From Chondrus crispus (lineage: Eukaryota > Rhodophyta > Florideophyceae > Gigartinales > Gigartinaceae), in NCBI RefSeq assembly GCF_000350225.1, contig NW_005178839.1, positions 61,395 through 125,394 on the forward strand: a stretch of DNA of 64,000 nucleotides. The letters run 5' to 3'. The notes under the pieces are model-generated. The model had not been told where the DNA came from. It made no database searches and saw only the letters and a program-made list of their open reading frames with translations. A program made the position numbers and the translations under genes. Positions 10,874 through 22,101 of this stretch are shown piece by piece (position 1 is the first letter of the stretch; each line of letters begins with the position of its first letter).

Positions 10874-11587
10874 ATGAAGGGCAGGCGCCATGTCCACGTT
10901 TTTCAGAAACCGGATGGCAAATGCGTCCATGACAAGAGCTGGGATGATGGATCCTCTTCCAAACACGCCGCCCACCTGCTAAAAACGACCCCCATTGCGC
11001 CTCTCACATTGTTTCCGCTCATCCAGGTCTTCGTCCAATTCTCCAGGGAAGTTCAGGGTGGCTCGGTCAGACGGTTGGTGTTTCGTAACCCAGACGAATA
11101 CGCCCCAGTAGTCAAGTCATTCCGCCCTACCCCACATCGGAACGTCAGCGACGACAAACCCCCGCTGGTAATCCATATCGCTGACAACGACGCTTTTATT
11201 GTCACCGTCACAGAGACCATACCGACGAGCTCTCGTTTCACCGACTTTCTGAATGTGGAATATGAAAGGGCCCCCGCCATGACCATTATCGAATTCTGCG
11301 AATCTTGTTTAGATTTTCTCAGCAAGGAGCAAGCTGCCTATCGGTCTACCATCACAGACACTAATTTCGCTAATAGTCAAGATCTGCAGGACCTGTCATG
11401 CACTCCTGACGGGTCATCAATGCAGGGCCCCCCGACTCTGGAATCACAGTCCCACACTTCTGGTTCCTACGAGGCTGAGTCGATTGAGCCTATTCCAGAG
11501 CCCTCTTTTCGCGATCCAACAGTCTCAATTGACGAAGCACGACTATCCGAATACATATCTAAAACACAAAGATTACTGCGCATGTAA
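10874..11587 (+). CDS. Unrecognised 237-residue protein
   Basis: This is probably a real gene: it has a long open frame, protein-like composition, a clean ATG after a divergent promoter, and neighbours on both sides that do not overlap it. I do not recognise the family. Residues ~45-155 look like a folded domain with alternating beta strands (VFVQFSREV, VRRLVFRNP, PLVIHIADNDAFIVTVTET) ending in an alpha helix (IIEFCESCLDFLSKEQAAY). The last ~80 residues are Ser/Pro/Glu-rich and probably disordered, with a short basic end (ISKTQRLLRM). There is no signal peptide or membrane segment. The strand-rich start could be a longin- or adaptor-like fold, but that is only a guess. Confidence 0.72.
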   Translation: MKGRRHVHVFQKPDGKCVHDKSWDDGSSSKHAAHLLKTTPIAPLTLFPLIQVFVQFSREVQGGSVRRLVFRNPDEYAPVVKSFRPTPHRNVSDDKPPLVIHIADNDAFIVTVTETIPTSSRFTDFLNVEYERAPAMTIIEFCESCLDFLSKEQAAYRSTITDTNFANSQDLQDLSCTPDGSSMQGPPTLESQSHTSGSYEAESIEPIPEPSFRDPTVSIDEARLSEYISKTQRLLRM

Positions 11588-11677
11588 CTTAACACAGGCG
11601 TTTGCCTCTACTTAACGTGAACAGAGCAATGATAAAAATAGGTATTGCAGACTTTCAGAATGTGTTTACTTTGACAA

Positions 11678-12558
11678 TCAACGGCGTTGAGCAACCGGCA
11701 TTTTCTTAGCGCCCCTTCCAGAGGGAATCTGGGACCTAGTCTTCGGTTTGGCGGCCTTCTTGCGTTCCTTGATATCCTTCAAAGCGGCATCTCTGGCAGC
11801 TTTACGGACTTCGGGACGCTGGTTACGCTTGGCCTTGATGACTTCGAGAGGGGCACCCTCCACAGCCTTGGGGGCTGCGGAGACCTTTCGGCGATTGCGG
11901 CGACGCTGGGTCTCTTCCTGGATACCCTTCTTGTTCAGACGACGGTAAAGCTGTGTCCATGAATGCTTCGCAGCCTTGCGCTTCATGTGAAACGACGCCT
12001 CCGACTTGGAGTTGATGAAGACGTACTGACGCCCATCTGTGCGAATGTAGCGGCGGCCATGGCCCGGATAGATACGGAAGCCAGAGTAAAAGCAAAGATC
12101 AGTTCTGTACAGAGAAGCGAGGGGGCAATTGGGAAGTAAAGTGTGGTTAGAAAGACAAGGACATCTCATATACTGCTCGCATCGCTCGCTCCAGTTCTCG
12201 AAACGCCGATAAAGAGCGCATAGTCGTTCCGCAGAACGCAAGTCGTTCCTCGCCGTATCCGCTTTTTCTGAAAAAGACCACCGCGAAGAATTCCTATCCA
12301 TTGTCTGCAGTCTGATCATTTTGTGACGCGTGGCTCTGACCAGATTAATGATACAATGATCGACCAGCATTCTCCGCCCGCCACCCTCGCTGTGAAACCA
12401 ACACTCAGCGTCCGTATTTTCTGACTTGCTCCGCACAGATCACATGATGCGCGCGGTGGCCTTCATCGCAAGGCATGGCAGCCCCGCAAGCAGGGCACTC
12501 CCTCCACATATGACGCATTCGAAGTAAACAGAGATTGATCACGTACTTGACGACCATT
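11678..12558 (-). CDS. RPL24: 60S ribosomal protein eL24, two exons with an 11-nt first exon
   Basis: eL24 is a large-subunit ribosomal protein that bridges to the small subunit. Exon 2 (12104 down to 11678) encodes the zinc-ribbon-like N-terminal domain (TDLCFYSGFRIYPGHGRRYI), the family stretch KHSWTQLYRRLNKKG, and a Lys/Arg/Ala-rich tail. No Met fits in the exon 2 frame at the expected start. An 11-nt exon (12558-12548) reads ATG GTC GTC AA and is followed by a perfect donor GTACGT. The acceptor CTGTACAG ends at 12105, and joining them completes a Lys codon to give MVVKTDLCFYSG, matching the conserved start of the family. The intron is 443 bp (12105-12547). The product is 145 residues, close to the usual ~155. 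The splice model is inferred but agrees in phase and homology. Confidence 0.92.
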
Positions 12559-13639
12559 TTGGAAAGGTGAGGTTCTCCCTACAGAGACACTTGAGCGGAC
12601 GTTTTCGACGACCACGTGGGATCGAAGTTTGAGCAGTCGGCGTTGTCGGGACGAAGGCAGCTCTGGTGCCGATGAGGGTGGATGTGCGAGGCTCGATGCG
12701 CTTGCCGCCGGCGCCATTCGAAAATTTTCAATAAAATAAGAAATTGTACTCGGCAGGTGGGGACGTGGCGTTCGACGCCGGGCAAGACTATGCCGGTCCG
12801 CTTGGCGTCACAGAGCCGATATGAAGCGATCCGAATTTCATAAATTAGATCACATTGTAGAAGTATCTCCTGGAATGATACAAGATATTGAAATTTTGAA
12901 ATATTTATGGTGTTGTCGTTCAGCGCTGACCAGCACTCTTGGCTGTGGACCACCCCTGGCTGGGCCGGGACCCTCACGAAAAGTTATTTAAGCGCCCGGT
13001 CCTTCAGGGCCACACCCTCTGTTGCTGTTGACGTGGTCGTAGGGTGCAGCACACACTCTTCTCCTCGCCTCCCGCCCTTACCTCCCGACAAACCCCACCT
13101 CCGGATCACTGCGTTTCACGTCGCCCACACTTGCTTAGACTCAGCTCCACCCACCGTGAATACGAAGAACGCTCATGTTGTGAAACGGCACACTTTCACG
13201 AAGCCCATTCACAGCTTTTCACAATTTTCGCGGGTTGTGTTTGCGGGCAGACGTCTTGCCGTGAGATAAGCGTTCATCTTGAGAACATGTGAGTTGTTTT
13301 CGCGTCTTCGCCTTGCGTTCATGAACAGGGGGAAGGAGGCTGGGGTAAGGACGTTGGGAGGCGCTTGACGGCTTGAACGGGCTGGATAGACGTAATGTAT
13401 ACTTCACGCGCAGCATTACTGACTTTCGTGTTCCATGCGGATCCTCTTGATGCTTGCAGCAGTTTCGTTTGCTTCACGACTGTGTAGTGTGAGTATCCCG
13501 CGCGAGACGCACGTCCCTGTTATCTCGCGTTTTTGCCCTTTCATACTGGCTAGAGTCTCCTAGCCTTCTTGCAAGTACTCCTTTCTAGTGCTTACTTGTC
13601 GAGGCTTGGGCGAGGTCCGTAATTCTGCGGGTAGAAGGT
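12559..13639. promoter_or_regulatory. Divergent promoter region of eL24 and TBP
   Basis: About 1.1 kb separate two divergently transcribed genes. A TATA-like TTATTTAAG near 12983 lies well upstream of TBP. GTGAGT after CTTGAGAACAT (13290) could be the donor of a 5'-UTR intron, with several candidate acceptors before 13640. A 120-codon frame at 12907-13269 shows no family resemblance and is not called. Confidence 0.45.
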
Positions 13640-14359
13640 ATGCAATCTGGCAACATGGATGCCGCAAAGGTGTCTTTTGCACCGGCCGGGCCGAGCTCAA
13701 ATCCAGTGGGCGCAAATGACGCGATTGGAGTTGGTGATTCTGTACCACGGCCAATGCCGCAGGCTGCAACGGCGGATGACCAAGTCAAAGTTGCTGGGCG
13801 CTTGAGCCATGGTATCAAGCCTGAAATTCAGAATGTGGTTGCGACTACAAACCTCGACGTCAAACTAGATCTGAAACGTATTGCCCTTCGGGCGAGAAAT
13901 GCGGAATACAACCCAAAACGCTTTGCTGCGGTCATCATGCGAATTAGGGAGCCGAAAACCACAGCTTTAATTTTCTCCTCCGGGAAAATTGTGGTTACTG
14001 GAGCGAAGTCGGAAAACGAGTCCAGCCGCGCGTCAAGAAAATATGCGAAGATTGTCCACAAACTTGGATACGACAAAGCGAAGTTCAAGGAATTTACTGT
14101 GCAGAACATTGTCGCCAGTTGTGACGTCCATTTTCCGGTCCGCCTCGAGGGTTTGGCCCACGCACATAACCAATTTTGCAGCTACGAACCCGAACTATTT
14201 CCAGGTCTGATATACCGAATGCTTAAGCCGAAGATTGTCCTGCTGATTTTCGTTTCAGGAAAGGTGGTGCTGACTGGGGCGAAAGTGCGGCAGGATATTT
14301 ATGATGCATTTGATAACATCTATCACGTGCTTCAAACATTCCGGAAGCCGAAACCGTGA
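13640..14359 (+). CDS. TBP: TATA-box-binding protein
   Basis: TBP is the DNA-binding core of TFIID, SL1 and TFIIIB and nucleates all three RNA polymerases at promoters. Residues ~78-239 form the saddle: two imperfect direct repeats, the first starting [20 protein letters not shown], the second [20 protein letters not shown]. The DNA-kinking Phe residues are present in each half (RFAAVI and LIFSSGK; LFPGLI and LIFVSGK). The N-terminal ~77 residues are Ala/Pro/Gly-rich and unlike other groups, as expected for this variable part. Length 239 is close to plant and human core plus a short leader. The coding sequence is one exon. The ATG at 13640 is the first in frame. Confidence 0.97.
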   Translation: MQSGNMDAAKVSFAPAGPSSNPVGANDAIGVGDSVPRPMPQAATADDQVKVAGRLSHGIKPEIQNVVATTNLDVKLDLKRIALRARNAEYNPKRFAAVIMRIREPKTTALIFSSGKIVVTGAKSENESSRASRKYAKIVHKLGYDKAKFKEFTVQNIVASCDVHFPVRLEGLAHAHNQFCSYEPELFPGLIYRMLKPKIVLLIFVSGKVVLTGAKVRQDIYDAFDNIYHVLQTFRKPKP

Positions 14360-14591
14360 AAAATCTCACTTGCATCATGTTTCGTGACTGCTATTGACTT
14401 CCAATTCACATCTTTTGTTCGACGTATTCCGATGTCGAGGACTTCACGCCACCGTCGATATCGGTCTTCATCTTGATATGCAAACTAAACCAAAAAGATA
14501 GACTTAGGACCAGTTTTTGAGGGCAAGTAGAATTTGCACAGTTTCACTAAAAACCAATTTACTGTCTTGCATAAAGAGTCTCTACGCTCAC

Positions 14592-16526
14592 CTATCTAGG
14601 AGTGTTAAGCAGCTCGAGGCGCGGTCGCAGAGGAAGGCGTTTTAAACTCTTCGGTGTGGATCCAGACAGACGTCCCCGCTTCGCACCTCGGTCCTTCAAA
14701 ATCGCACCACCATCAGTTCTCGGTTGAGCAACCGCAGCAGTCTCAAGCAACGGGTCTTCGTTCTCTTTCTCGTTCAAAGGAGACTGCGTGGCATACTGGC
14801 TCTCCGTTCCTGCCAAGCTTGTGTTCGCGATATTCTGACCTTCTCTTTCATTCAGAGGCGCCTTGACGAAAAAGTCTTCGACATGACACCCTTCTGACGA
14901 CTGAATTTCTATATCATAGCTATTTGCAAGTTGCAACATTGCCAGAAATTTCCGACAAACCTCAAATCGAGCTGGCTCTCTGATAAGCATGCTTACCCTT
15001 GTCTTGAAAACATGTTTTTGCTTAACAATACCATTGAGGTCACTAAGAATTTCCCTCTCGTAGCAAGAAATATCGAATTTAGGACGATGCTCTTCCTCTT
15101 CGAGAAGAGGCTGAATACGAGAAGTCCACTGTTCAACTCTTTTCACCATATCAGTATCCACTGTTCGTTGTTTCCACAACGATGCTATTCTCTCAAGATG
15201 CTCACGATAAGTTTCTTCAAGACCAGGAGCGACAGAACCGAAGCCATCGTCATCGTCGTTTGCTTGAAATTCCAGAGCATCGCCGTTTTCAAAGTCCTGA
15301 GTCTGAAATTCAGGAGCAGGGAGATCGTCTGCGTCTCCAAATGCGTCGAAATCAATGCCTTCTATTGCGTTGTATCCACCCGATTCCATATCCGGGCCGG
15401 AATCCACCTCTTGGAAAAACTTCTGCAGAAGGAACTGTTCAGTAGTCGAGACGTCATGTTTCCATTGAGCTCTCCTTTTTCTTTGTACAGAGATGTAGTC
15501 TGGCTTCAGCTCTGTGCAACATATGTAGTTTCCCATCGATGCAGTTCGGCTAAACTTCCCGAGCACTAGGTCTTCCGTGTCCATCTCCGCTGGCCTAAAA
15601 TCATAGTATGGGATGTGACTGGTTTTGATCGATCTCCTTGTCCTCTTGTAGGTTTTACCTACCTTCACAGGTTTCACATGCGTTGGTATCGCTTCAAGGG
15701 GGTTCATCATCAGGAAAGGGTCTTTCGGAGGCTGGACATTCATGACACTCTGGACTTCAGAGGTGATGCCATACAAAGCAGCTACGTCTTTGATGGTTTT
15801 CGAAACTCTCAGAGAGAAGCTTTCCGGCTGGTACGGCGAGAAAGGATGCCCATCAATTTCATCCCCCCCAAAGGAATTTTCTCTACTCACTTCTGGTTTA
15901 GACGGAGACATACAAGTTTGATCAGCGGTTAAAAGCTCTTTTTCTTCTTGATGTGTAATTCGCCGCTTCTGGTCGACTGGGAGCGAGTCCTCATCATTTG
16001 TGAAAATTTGTGTGTTGTCGTTATTGTTCAGTCCGTCCAGACTAGACTCATTAGCGTTATCTACAGCAAGTCCATCTGCCTTGTCGGTTGTCTCCTCGTC
16101 GGCTGGAATTAGGGCAGAAACAGTTTCGAAAACAAGGCGGTAGAGATGTTTCACTTTTCGCGAGTATAATGACGTAGCGCCCTCGACAACAAGTGCTGCC
16201 TCGGCGAAATCGATTGAATCCAAGAACTGCTCTGGTGAGTCAATACTCGGCGCAACTGTTTCTATCGAAATACCCACTGAGTCAGCGTAGTACGTCAACT
16301 CTTTGGCCACGTCAACATCCCAACTTGCTACAAGACCACGAATTGGGTTCAGCAGAGCTTCGTAGCGATTCTCCTGGGAAGGAGCTCTTGAGACAGTCGA
16401 CATCGCCGGGTTCGTAGGTGTTCCGATAGCGATTTCGTTGTGCTTATTAGATGGCCTTCGTCTTCTGAAAAGGTATTCGTTCCCGCTCAACTGACTGTGG
16501 AGTACTTTGCGGGAGAGGCGCGACAA
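14592..16526 (-). CDS. NCAPH2: Condensin II complex subunit CAP-H2 (kleisin)
   Basis: This is the kleisin subunit that links the SMC2/SMC4 heads to the HEAT subunits CAP-D3 and CAP-G2 in condensin II. It acts in mitotic chromosome compaction. The 644-residue frame shows the family N-terminal domain around residues 50-140 (LVASWDVDVAKELTYYADSV, then FAEAALVVEGATSLYSRKVK). A central acidic region includes YYDFRPAEMDTEDLVLGKFS. A C-terminal winged-helix-like region contains ASLWKQRTVDTDMVKRVEQW, FDISCYEREIL and VCRKFLAMLQLANSYDIEI. The C-terminus is basic (KRGRLSGSTPKSLKRLPLRP). Length is near the usual ~600 residues. Met42 is an alternative start. It is convergent with TBP, about 230 bp from its stop. 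Confidence 0.9.
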   Translation of the reverse strand: MSRLSRKVLHSQLSGNEYLFRRRRPSNKHNEIAIGTPTNPAMSTVSRAPSQENRYEALLNPIRGLVASWDVDVAKELTYYADSVGISIETVAPSIDSPEQFLDSIDFAEAALVVEGATSLYSRKVKHLYRLVFETVSALIPADEETTDKADGLAVDNANESSLDGLNNNDNTQIFTNDEDSLPVDQKRRITHQEEKELLTADQTCMSPSKPEVSRENSFGGDEIDGHPFSPYQPESFSLRVSKTIKDVAALYGITSEVQSVMNVQPPKDPFLMMNPLEAIPTHVKPVKVGKTYKRTRRSIKTSHIPYYDFRPAEMDTEDLVLGKFSRTASMGNYICCTELKPDYISVQRKRRAQWKHDVSTTEQFLLQKFFQEVDSGPDMESGGYNAIEGIDFDAFGDADDLPAPEFQTQDFENGDALEFQANDDDDGFGSVAPGLEETYREHLERIASLWKQRTVDTDMVKRVEQWTSRIQPLLEEEEHRPKFDISCYEREILSDLNGIVKQKHVFKTRVSMLIREPARFEVCRKFLAMLQLANSYDIEIQSSEGCHVEDFFVKAPLNEREGQNIANTSLAGTESQYATQSPLNEKENEDPLLETAAVAQPRTDGGAILKDRGAKRGRLSGSTPKSLKRLPLRPRLELLNTPR

Positions 16527-17258
16527 GATTTAATCGAATCTCAGTGGCCTAGAAGCGAGCAAGCAAGCCAAAAACTGATTTTGTCTTCTTTCACAGATGT
16601 CTGTAAGGACAGATTAGAGCACACGGCAGCAGCTCTCCCCTATGTGCCTTTTTTTCAATGCTCTTCTTGAAAACATGTCCATGTGTTTGATCAATAAGAG
16701 TATCTGGCAATGAAAATGGTCAATTATTGATCAAGAAGAACGCAAAAAATACTGTGAGGTGGGGCTAGAAGCGCCCACTGTGAGAAGGTGATCTAGTCCT
16801 ATTCTGACGTGTTTTCTGATGAGGAACTGTTAAGTTTCAATGCACAAAAGCAGCTAGGAACATTCTAAATGAATGTTACTAGTATGACATACCAGGAATA
16901 TACAGAGTCGGAGAATTTTTTGAACATCAGCCTCGGTCAAATTTAAATTTTCAAACCGTCGAATGATTGCTCAGGCTTTTTAAATCTGGTGCTGAGTGCT
17001 GTAAGTGTTCGCATCTCAACCACTTAGGATCAAGTTCGTTAAGTCTTCTGTCGTCATGCATGCCGACTTCGTGCAAACTCTGACCCCAGAACGCTTCAAA
17101 ATCTGCTATCGTTCTAGCTCGTTCAAGAAGCGAAAGAACCCACGGCGGTTGCGAAGGCTCCGGTTACCCCCAGTCGGAACAACCCGCGACATCGTAGTAT
17201 CATTGTAGTACCTACACTTTCTTGGCTCTTGTGACAGCTGGAGTGCTGAGACTCTGTC
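16527..17258. promoter_or_regulatory. Intergenic between CAP-H2 and the small charged protein
   Basis: This stretch separates two divergent starts. A frame at 17005-17208 has no ATG until 17056, begins after an intron-like GTAAGTG...CTTAG stretch, and encodes a short basic peptide (SFKKRKNPRRLRRLRLPP). It could be an upstream exon of the 17259 gene, but the phases do not join cleanly, so it is not called as a gene. Confidence 0.4.
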
Positions 17259-17579
17259 ATGGTTCAAAAAAGTCAAGCCCGGAGAGAAAACGAAAAAGAC
17301 TATTCGGAGAGTACGAGAGAGACATTGAGTATTCAGCAGATGACAGTCGGTCAGTATCTCGATAAGTTCTTAGAGTCGGAACAAAAGGCCCTTCGAGACG
17401 GGTGGAAACTGTGTGAAGAGACGTTTTTAGGTGAAATGAATCGGATTGAGGAGGACATACTTCACAGGGCTGAGCTCAAGAACGAAGACTTCCGTGCAAG
17501 AATAAGACAAGCTGAGGTTGGATATAAGAGTGATCTTCAGCATAGGAGCAGAACGCAAGCGAGTATGAAAAGGCAATGA
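17259..17579 (+). CDS. Small charged helical protein, unrecognised
   Basis: This 106-residue frame starts at an ATG with an in-frame stop nine bases upstream, so this start is forced if the gene is unspliced. The sequence is rich in Glu, Lys and Arg and predicted to be mostly helical (MTVGQYLDKFLESEQKALRD, FLGEMNRIEEDILHRAELK). No motif or family is recognised. It ends about 160 bases before the convergent stop of the coiled-coil gene. It may be a real small gene or the last exon of a spliced one. Confidence 0.42.
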   Translation: MVQKSQARRENEKDYSESTRETLSIQQMTVGQYLDKFLESEQKALRDGWKLCEETFLGEMNRIEEDILHRAELKNEDFRARIRQAEVGYKSDLQHRSRTQASMKRQ

Positions 17580-17737
17580 GAAGACAGCGCCTTAAGGGCC
17601 AGCTAGTTTAACATAAGGTCGCAAGTTAAATGTTCCGAATTTGTGGCAAGCAAATGCGATAGCTCTCGCAGATCGCAATTGGGATGTATCTGAGTTCTGC
17701 ACACCGAGCACGTGCAATCCTGTCGATACCCATGCAA

Positions 17738-20700
17738 TCACTCGTATGGAAGAAACCAGTCGTCATCGTCACCCTCCTCATTCTCGGACTCATCAGTGTC
17801 CTTGCGAACTGGTGTTCTTGTGCTCTTTCTCAATGCCCTCTTCCGACTCCGTGACCGCGAGTTGAAAGCTGAACTCCTCGATTTCTTGATTGTGGTCGTT
17901 TTGGAGAGGTCTTTGCCTTCGTGGCGCTTTTTCGACATTAACCGTGGCATTGCAATGGCAGTGTTCTGTTCAGGTGAGCGGGTCGCAGAGTTGTTCTGAA
18001 CTTGACCAGTGACGATAGTACATGAAGGGCCTGGTTGGGTTATTTCGTGTATGGCACGATGATTCTCCGTGTTTGGCGGATTGGCAAGTTTGGTGAAATC
18101 TGCGTTGGCGGGTTTCAATGACACTCCCTTCTTCTCCAGCTGAGGTCCAACTTCAGCCTCTGTTCGCTGCTTTGTAGCCCAGTCATCAGTGTTGACAACG
18201 GCTTCAAGTCCATCAACATTACAACCAGGCTGACTGGGCTTGAATGTGGAACATTCGGCTTTCTTCATTCTCATCACTCTTGCGAATTCGAGTTTATACA
18301 TTTCCTGATCCCGAGCTGCGAGTTCTTTTGCCTTCCGGAGTTCCGTTTTGCACTTTTCGAAATTTCGAATAGCCTGTTGAGCCTCAGCCTTTTCTTTGCC
18401 CAGCTGCTTCTGAATGGTGGTCATCTCACATACTCGAGATTCTAGAAGCTTTTCACGCTCCGCGCGGCATTTTTCGAGATTTTCCTTGTACACCTCACAT
18501 TCTTTCAGCGTTTTCGCCTCCACGGTGGTCAACTTCCTAATTCTTTCCTCTCTTGCTGCAAGGGTTTCGAGCGCAATAGTCTTCTCATTATTTGCACTTT
18601 CGAGATTCATTTTGCAGCTGTCGAGTGCTTGCAGCGTCCCTTTCTTGGCAGCGTCTTCAAGCTCAAGTGCTTTACAAATTTCGGAGAGCTTCTTTCGATA
18701 TCTATTCCAGTCTTCCCGAGCCACGCGAACAGCCTTATTCAGCTTTGTCTTCTCATCGTTAGCACACCGGATGTATTCTTTCATGCGTAAGATGCTTTCC
18801 TGAAACTCTTTCACAATCCCTTTGTAGCTTAGACACGCCTTCCAAACATCTCCAACAGCAGCTTTACTCCTTCTTACGTCCGCGGTCAGCTCAGTCTGTC
18901 GACGCAAAGCTGTTTCAAAGACGCAAATCAATTTCCTAGACAACTGACGAATATGATCCGAAAATACCACAGTTTTCCCTTCAGCATTTGTCTTGTTGTT
19001 CGAGAAACCGATCACTTGAGGTGGCCCCGTTTGATGAGAGCCCTCCGATACTCCCCCGTCAGTGATGGGAGGTTTCCAATCTTGGTAGTTTTCAGGTTCA
19101 TATACGACCTTCGAAAAGCAAACCACAGAGTCGCTGATAGACTTTATGCCCGCAGCGATATTCTGAGAAAACAAAACAGGTGTGCGCATTCCATGCGCCA
19201 GAGATTTTTTTTTTTTTAGCACACGGAAAGACGGAAGGAAGTTAGCTATGATGTTCAAGTCACAGATCCCGAAGGAAAACATAAAATAAGTGCGACCAAC
19301 CTCGTTATTCGTGCGCAGAACTCTGTTAATCTTCGATAGACTTTCACGTGATTGCTACGAAGAGTGGCAAATGCGTGGTCAGATGAACTGCTACCTTCAG
19401 ATTTTTCTTGACTTCAACAGAGAATTCACTTACTCTCAATTGACCCATCTCGTGGTGGCTTTCTGAATTCTTCTCTTGTAACTGCTTGATTGTATATGCA
19501 TTCTTTGTCATTTGTTCCTCATGCAATTTCTCTGCATCTTCGTACTTAGCCTTGTCTCGCTCCTTATTTGAAGCGCTGCTCTTTCTTTCAGACGCTAGGC
19601 TTCACATTGAAGCACACGATTCGCGAATGTAATTAGTTTGAGCTGCTATACGTTAGCTGCATTACTCGCAAGACGCCAACGACTCAATGACTTACTCTTC
19701 TTTCAACTTAGTAACCTGACAACAGAACTCATCTCGCTCAATGGAAATTTCCGTTCTCATTACAATTTCCTCCTCTAGCCGTCTGTGCAAATGTAGTAGT
19801 TCATTTTTTCCTTGTGTCAAAACACAGAGCAATGCAGTTCAACAGACAAATGATATTGTTAGAATTGCGGTTGCAACTGTACGAAATGGAAAAGTGTCTG
19901 GAGTATGAAATAGTGTACTTTCAAGGATAGCCTTTTCCTTCTTGGCAAGACATTCTTCTTGATCTTTCATTTTTGACCTTAAAGTCTGGGTCTGACTTTC
20001 GAATTTATCACGAGTGCTAGAGTCTGGAGAAAAAATGAATAGATGGTCAGCCTTTTACAAATTCCTTTTTCCCTCATCACCATATCTTGCACTCTATTGC
20101 ACTTACGTTCTTCTGTCTCATTCCTTAGAGCATCTTCCAGTTGAGCATTCTCAGAAGATGCCAATTCCAAGCGATTCTGCAAGCTCTCACAAATTCCTTG
20201 TTGCCGCATAATTGCAAGTCGCTATATTCATTGTCAGCACTGCTGAAAATTTTGTTTCATGTACCGTATGCTGGACCTATAGGAATCTTACCTGTTCCTG
20301 CATGTGCGCTTTCGTTTCCTCTACGTTTTCTTCGAGAGACTCCGCCTTTCTCGAGAAGTTGGCGATCCAGTCTTTTGAGCAACGTTAAAACGAAAGACAG
20401 AGATGTCAGATGATACGCAGGAAAGGCAATTCTAGAGCCGATGCAAAGATGTAAGACGAGGTTAACAAACCTGCTACTTGATCGAGCCGTGACGAATAAT
20501 CGAAGCCTTGGTCCACGTCGAGGTCTTCCATCTCTTGAACATCTTGGCGTCTGTCGGTAGAAGCTGAGGAAGAGTGCGGAGAGCTTAGAATGTCTGAGCG
20601 ATGGCCCATTTGGAAAGTGGCCAAATCAGAAGAGCCTTGCAGTATGATGGATGTATTTTGAGAAGCACTACGCACATGCGTAGTGTCACCTCCCTCGGTT

Positions 20701-20879
20701 GTTGGGAAGTTTACGTGAGATTGGAAACGGGTTGTAGGACGTTGACTAGCAGCGCCCCCCGTCTCTGCGCGCTTCAATTCTAGAGCTCTAAACTCACTGT
20801 CGGAGCCCGTGAAGCTCCGCTCCCCGGAAAGGGGGGGCAGCCGGCCTCTGGTTGAAAGCTTAGATTGTGCCCGGTCCAT
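17738..20879 (-). CDS. Seven-exon coiled-coil protein, 799 residues, family unknown
   Basis: I assembled one gene from seven minus-strand exons: 20879-20471, 20371-20292, 20221-20107, 20023-19919, 19810-19696, 19584-19434 and 19162-17738. Every intron is GT-AG (99, 70, 83, 108, 111 and 271 bp) and all phases agree, giving 2,400 coding bases. The N-terminal ~150 residues are Ser/Thr/Gln-rich and acidic at the end (VQEMEDLDVDQGFDYSSRLD). The middle, from exon 2 to about residue 600, is long heptad-rich coiled coil (for example NRLELASSENAQLEDALRNE, LHRRLEEEIVMRTEIS). The C-terminus has a basic Ser-Arg patch (SRSRSRKRALRKSTRTP), then a run of acidic residues and the ending DWFLPYE. This layout suits a scaffold, kinetochore or chromatin tether, but I recognise no family. 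The start could lie further upstream (in-frame Met at 21086); the Met at 20879 is preferred because the upstream part is low-complexity. Confidence 0.85.
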
Positions 20880-21516
20880 TTGAACGACGCTCAATCGCCG
20901 TCTTTTGTCAAGAAGAACGTCAGCTGAAACCGGCAGATGTAAAGCAAAAGGGGAGGGGGTTCGGAAAAAATAAAGTGCAAGGTGTTCAACAAAATGGAAA
21001 GGGTGTGGACAGAGGCTTTCACTACAGTGGTGAGGATGGGGGGATAGCTGGGAGCTGGGTACGAGCATCCTGGTTTCGCTTGGCAATCCCTCACATTCAG
21101 GCGTGGAACACGTCTATCGAGATCAAGCAATTCACAGACCAGATGCGAAGCGAAACCCGATGGCCTGGATCCGGAATTTGGAGGGCAAAACAGAGAATAG
21201 TAATCTGCGTGGCGTTTCGAGTCCCTCCGACTGTACGAAAAGGCCCTATCTGAGGCTGTTACATTGGCTTCACAAGGGAATGGCCCTGAAGCCGTAGAAA
21301 TGGACTTGCGCGGCGTCGTACCTGATGTGAGCGGTGAACAGAGAAAAGACAAATATCAATCTCCAAGGCGTTTATTGTCAACGAGGGTACCAAGGTAGAG
21401 TAGTGACCGCAAGATTTAGGAAGAAGGTCCTTTGCTCCGATCGAGCAACAACACGCAACCTGTTCACAAATAAATGCATTTCGCCCACGGGGTTCCATCG
21501 CTGGCTACATTCACAG
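20880..21516. other. Spacer between uS7 and the coiled-coil gene
   Basis: The two genes run in the same direction. The stretch contains overlapping frames on both strands (about 130-150 codons), none with recognisable protein features. It should hold the uS7 3' UTR and the coiled-coil gene promoter. Nothing else is seen. Confidence 0.5.
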
Positions 21517-22101
21517 TTAGCGATTGGCCTTGGCAACTCGCTCTACTTCGTCCTTCTTCTTAATCGCGTACGAGTTCGAGGAACCCTTCGCGGCATTGAT
21601 TAGTTCATCAGCCAAGCATTCGGCGATTGTCTTGATTGAACGGAACGCAGCCTCGCGAGCACCCGTACACAACAAGTAAAGGGCGACATTGATGCGGCGC
21701 ATCGGTGACACATCGACAGCCTGGCGACGGACCGTTCCCGCAGATCCAATACGCGTCGAGTCCTCACGAGGGCCGGAGTTGACAACGGCTTCAACGAGGA
21801 CTTGAATCGGGTTCTGGTCGGTAAGCAGGTGAATGATCTCGAAACAATGCTTGACAATGCGCACCGCCATGATCTTCTTTCCGTTGTTGCGGCCGTGCAT
21901 CATGAGGGAGCAGACGAGACGCTCCACGATGGGGCATTGCGCTTTCCTGAATCGCTTCGAGTTGTAACGACCGGCAGTATGAGGAAGGTAGACGGCATGC
22001 TTCTGGTTGACCGCAATGTAGTCGGCGAGGCACATATCCTCCACCCGCACATCCTCAAATGACCACCGGTTGAAAAGCTTGATTTCGTTCACAGTCGTCA
22101 T
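21517..22101 (-). CDS. RPS5: 40S ribosomal protein uS7 (RPS5)
   Basis: uS7 sits in the head of the small subunit at the exit site and contacts 18S rRNA and mRNA. The 194-residue product carries the near-invariant blocks [48 protein letters not shown]-type ([20 protein letters not shown]) and the ending [20 protein letters not shown]. The frame is open a further 61 codons upstream, but that part is Ser/Pro/Arg-rich and has no counterpart. The Met at 22101 ([13 protein letters not shown]) aligns with the family start and is chosen. The length is close to the usual ~200. Confidence 0.97.
   Translation of the reverse strand: MTTVNEIKLFNRWSFEDVRVEDMCLADYIAVNQKHAVYLPHTAGRYNSKRFRKAQCPIVERLVCSLMMHGRNNGKKIMAVRIVKHCFEIIHLLTDQNPIQVLVEAVVNSGPREDSTRIGSAGTVRRQAVDVSPMRRINVALYLLCTGAREAAFRSIKTIAECLADELINAAKGSSNSYAIKKKDEVERVAKANR

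Noticed and set aside
12907-13269. 120-codon frame upstream of TBP
   Set aside because: Ser/Pro/His-rich without homology, and it lies in the promoter/5'-UTR region.
20867-21352. Overlapping frames on both strands between the coiled-coil and uS7 genes
   Set aside because: They overlap each other in opposite directions and show no known motifs.
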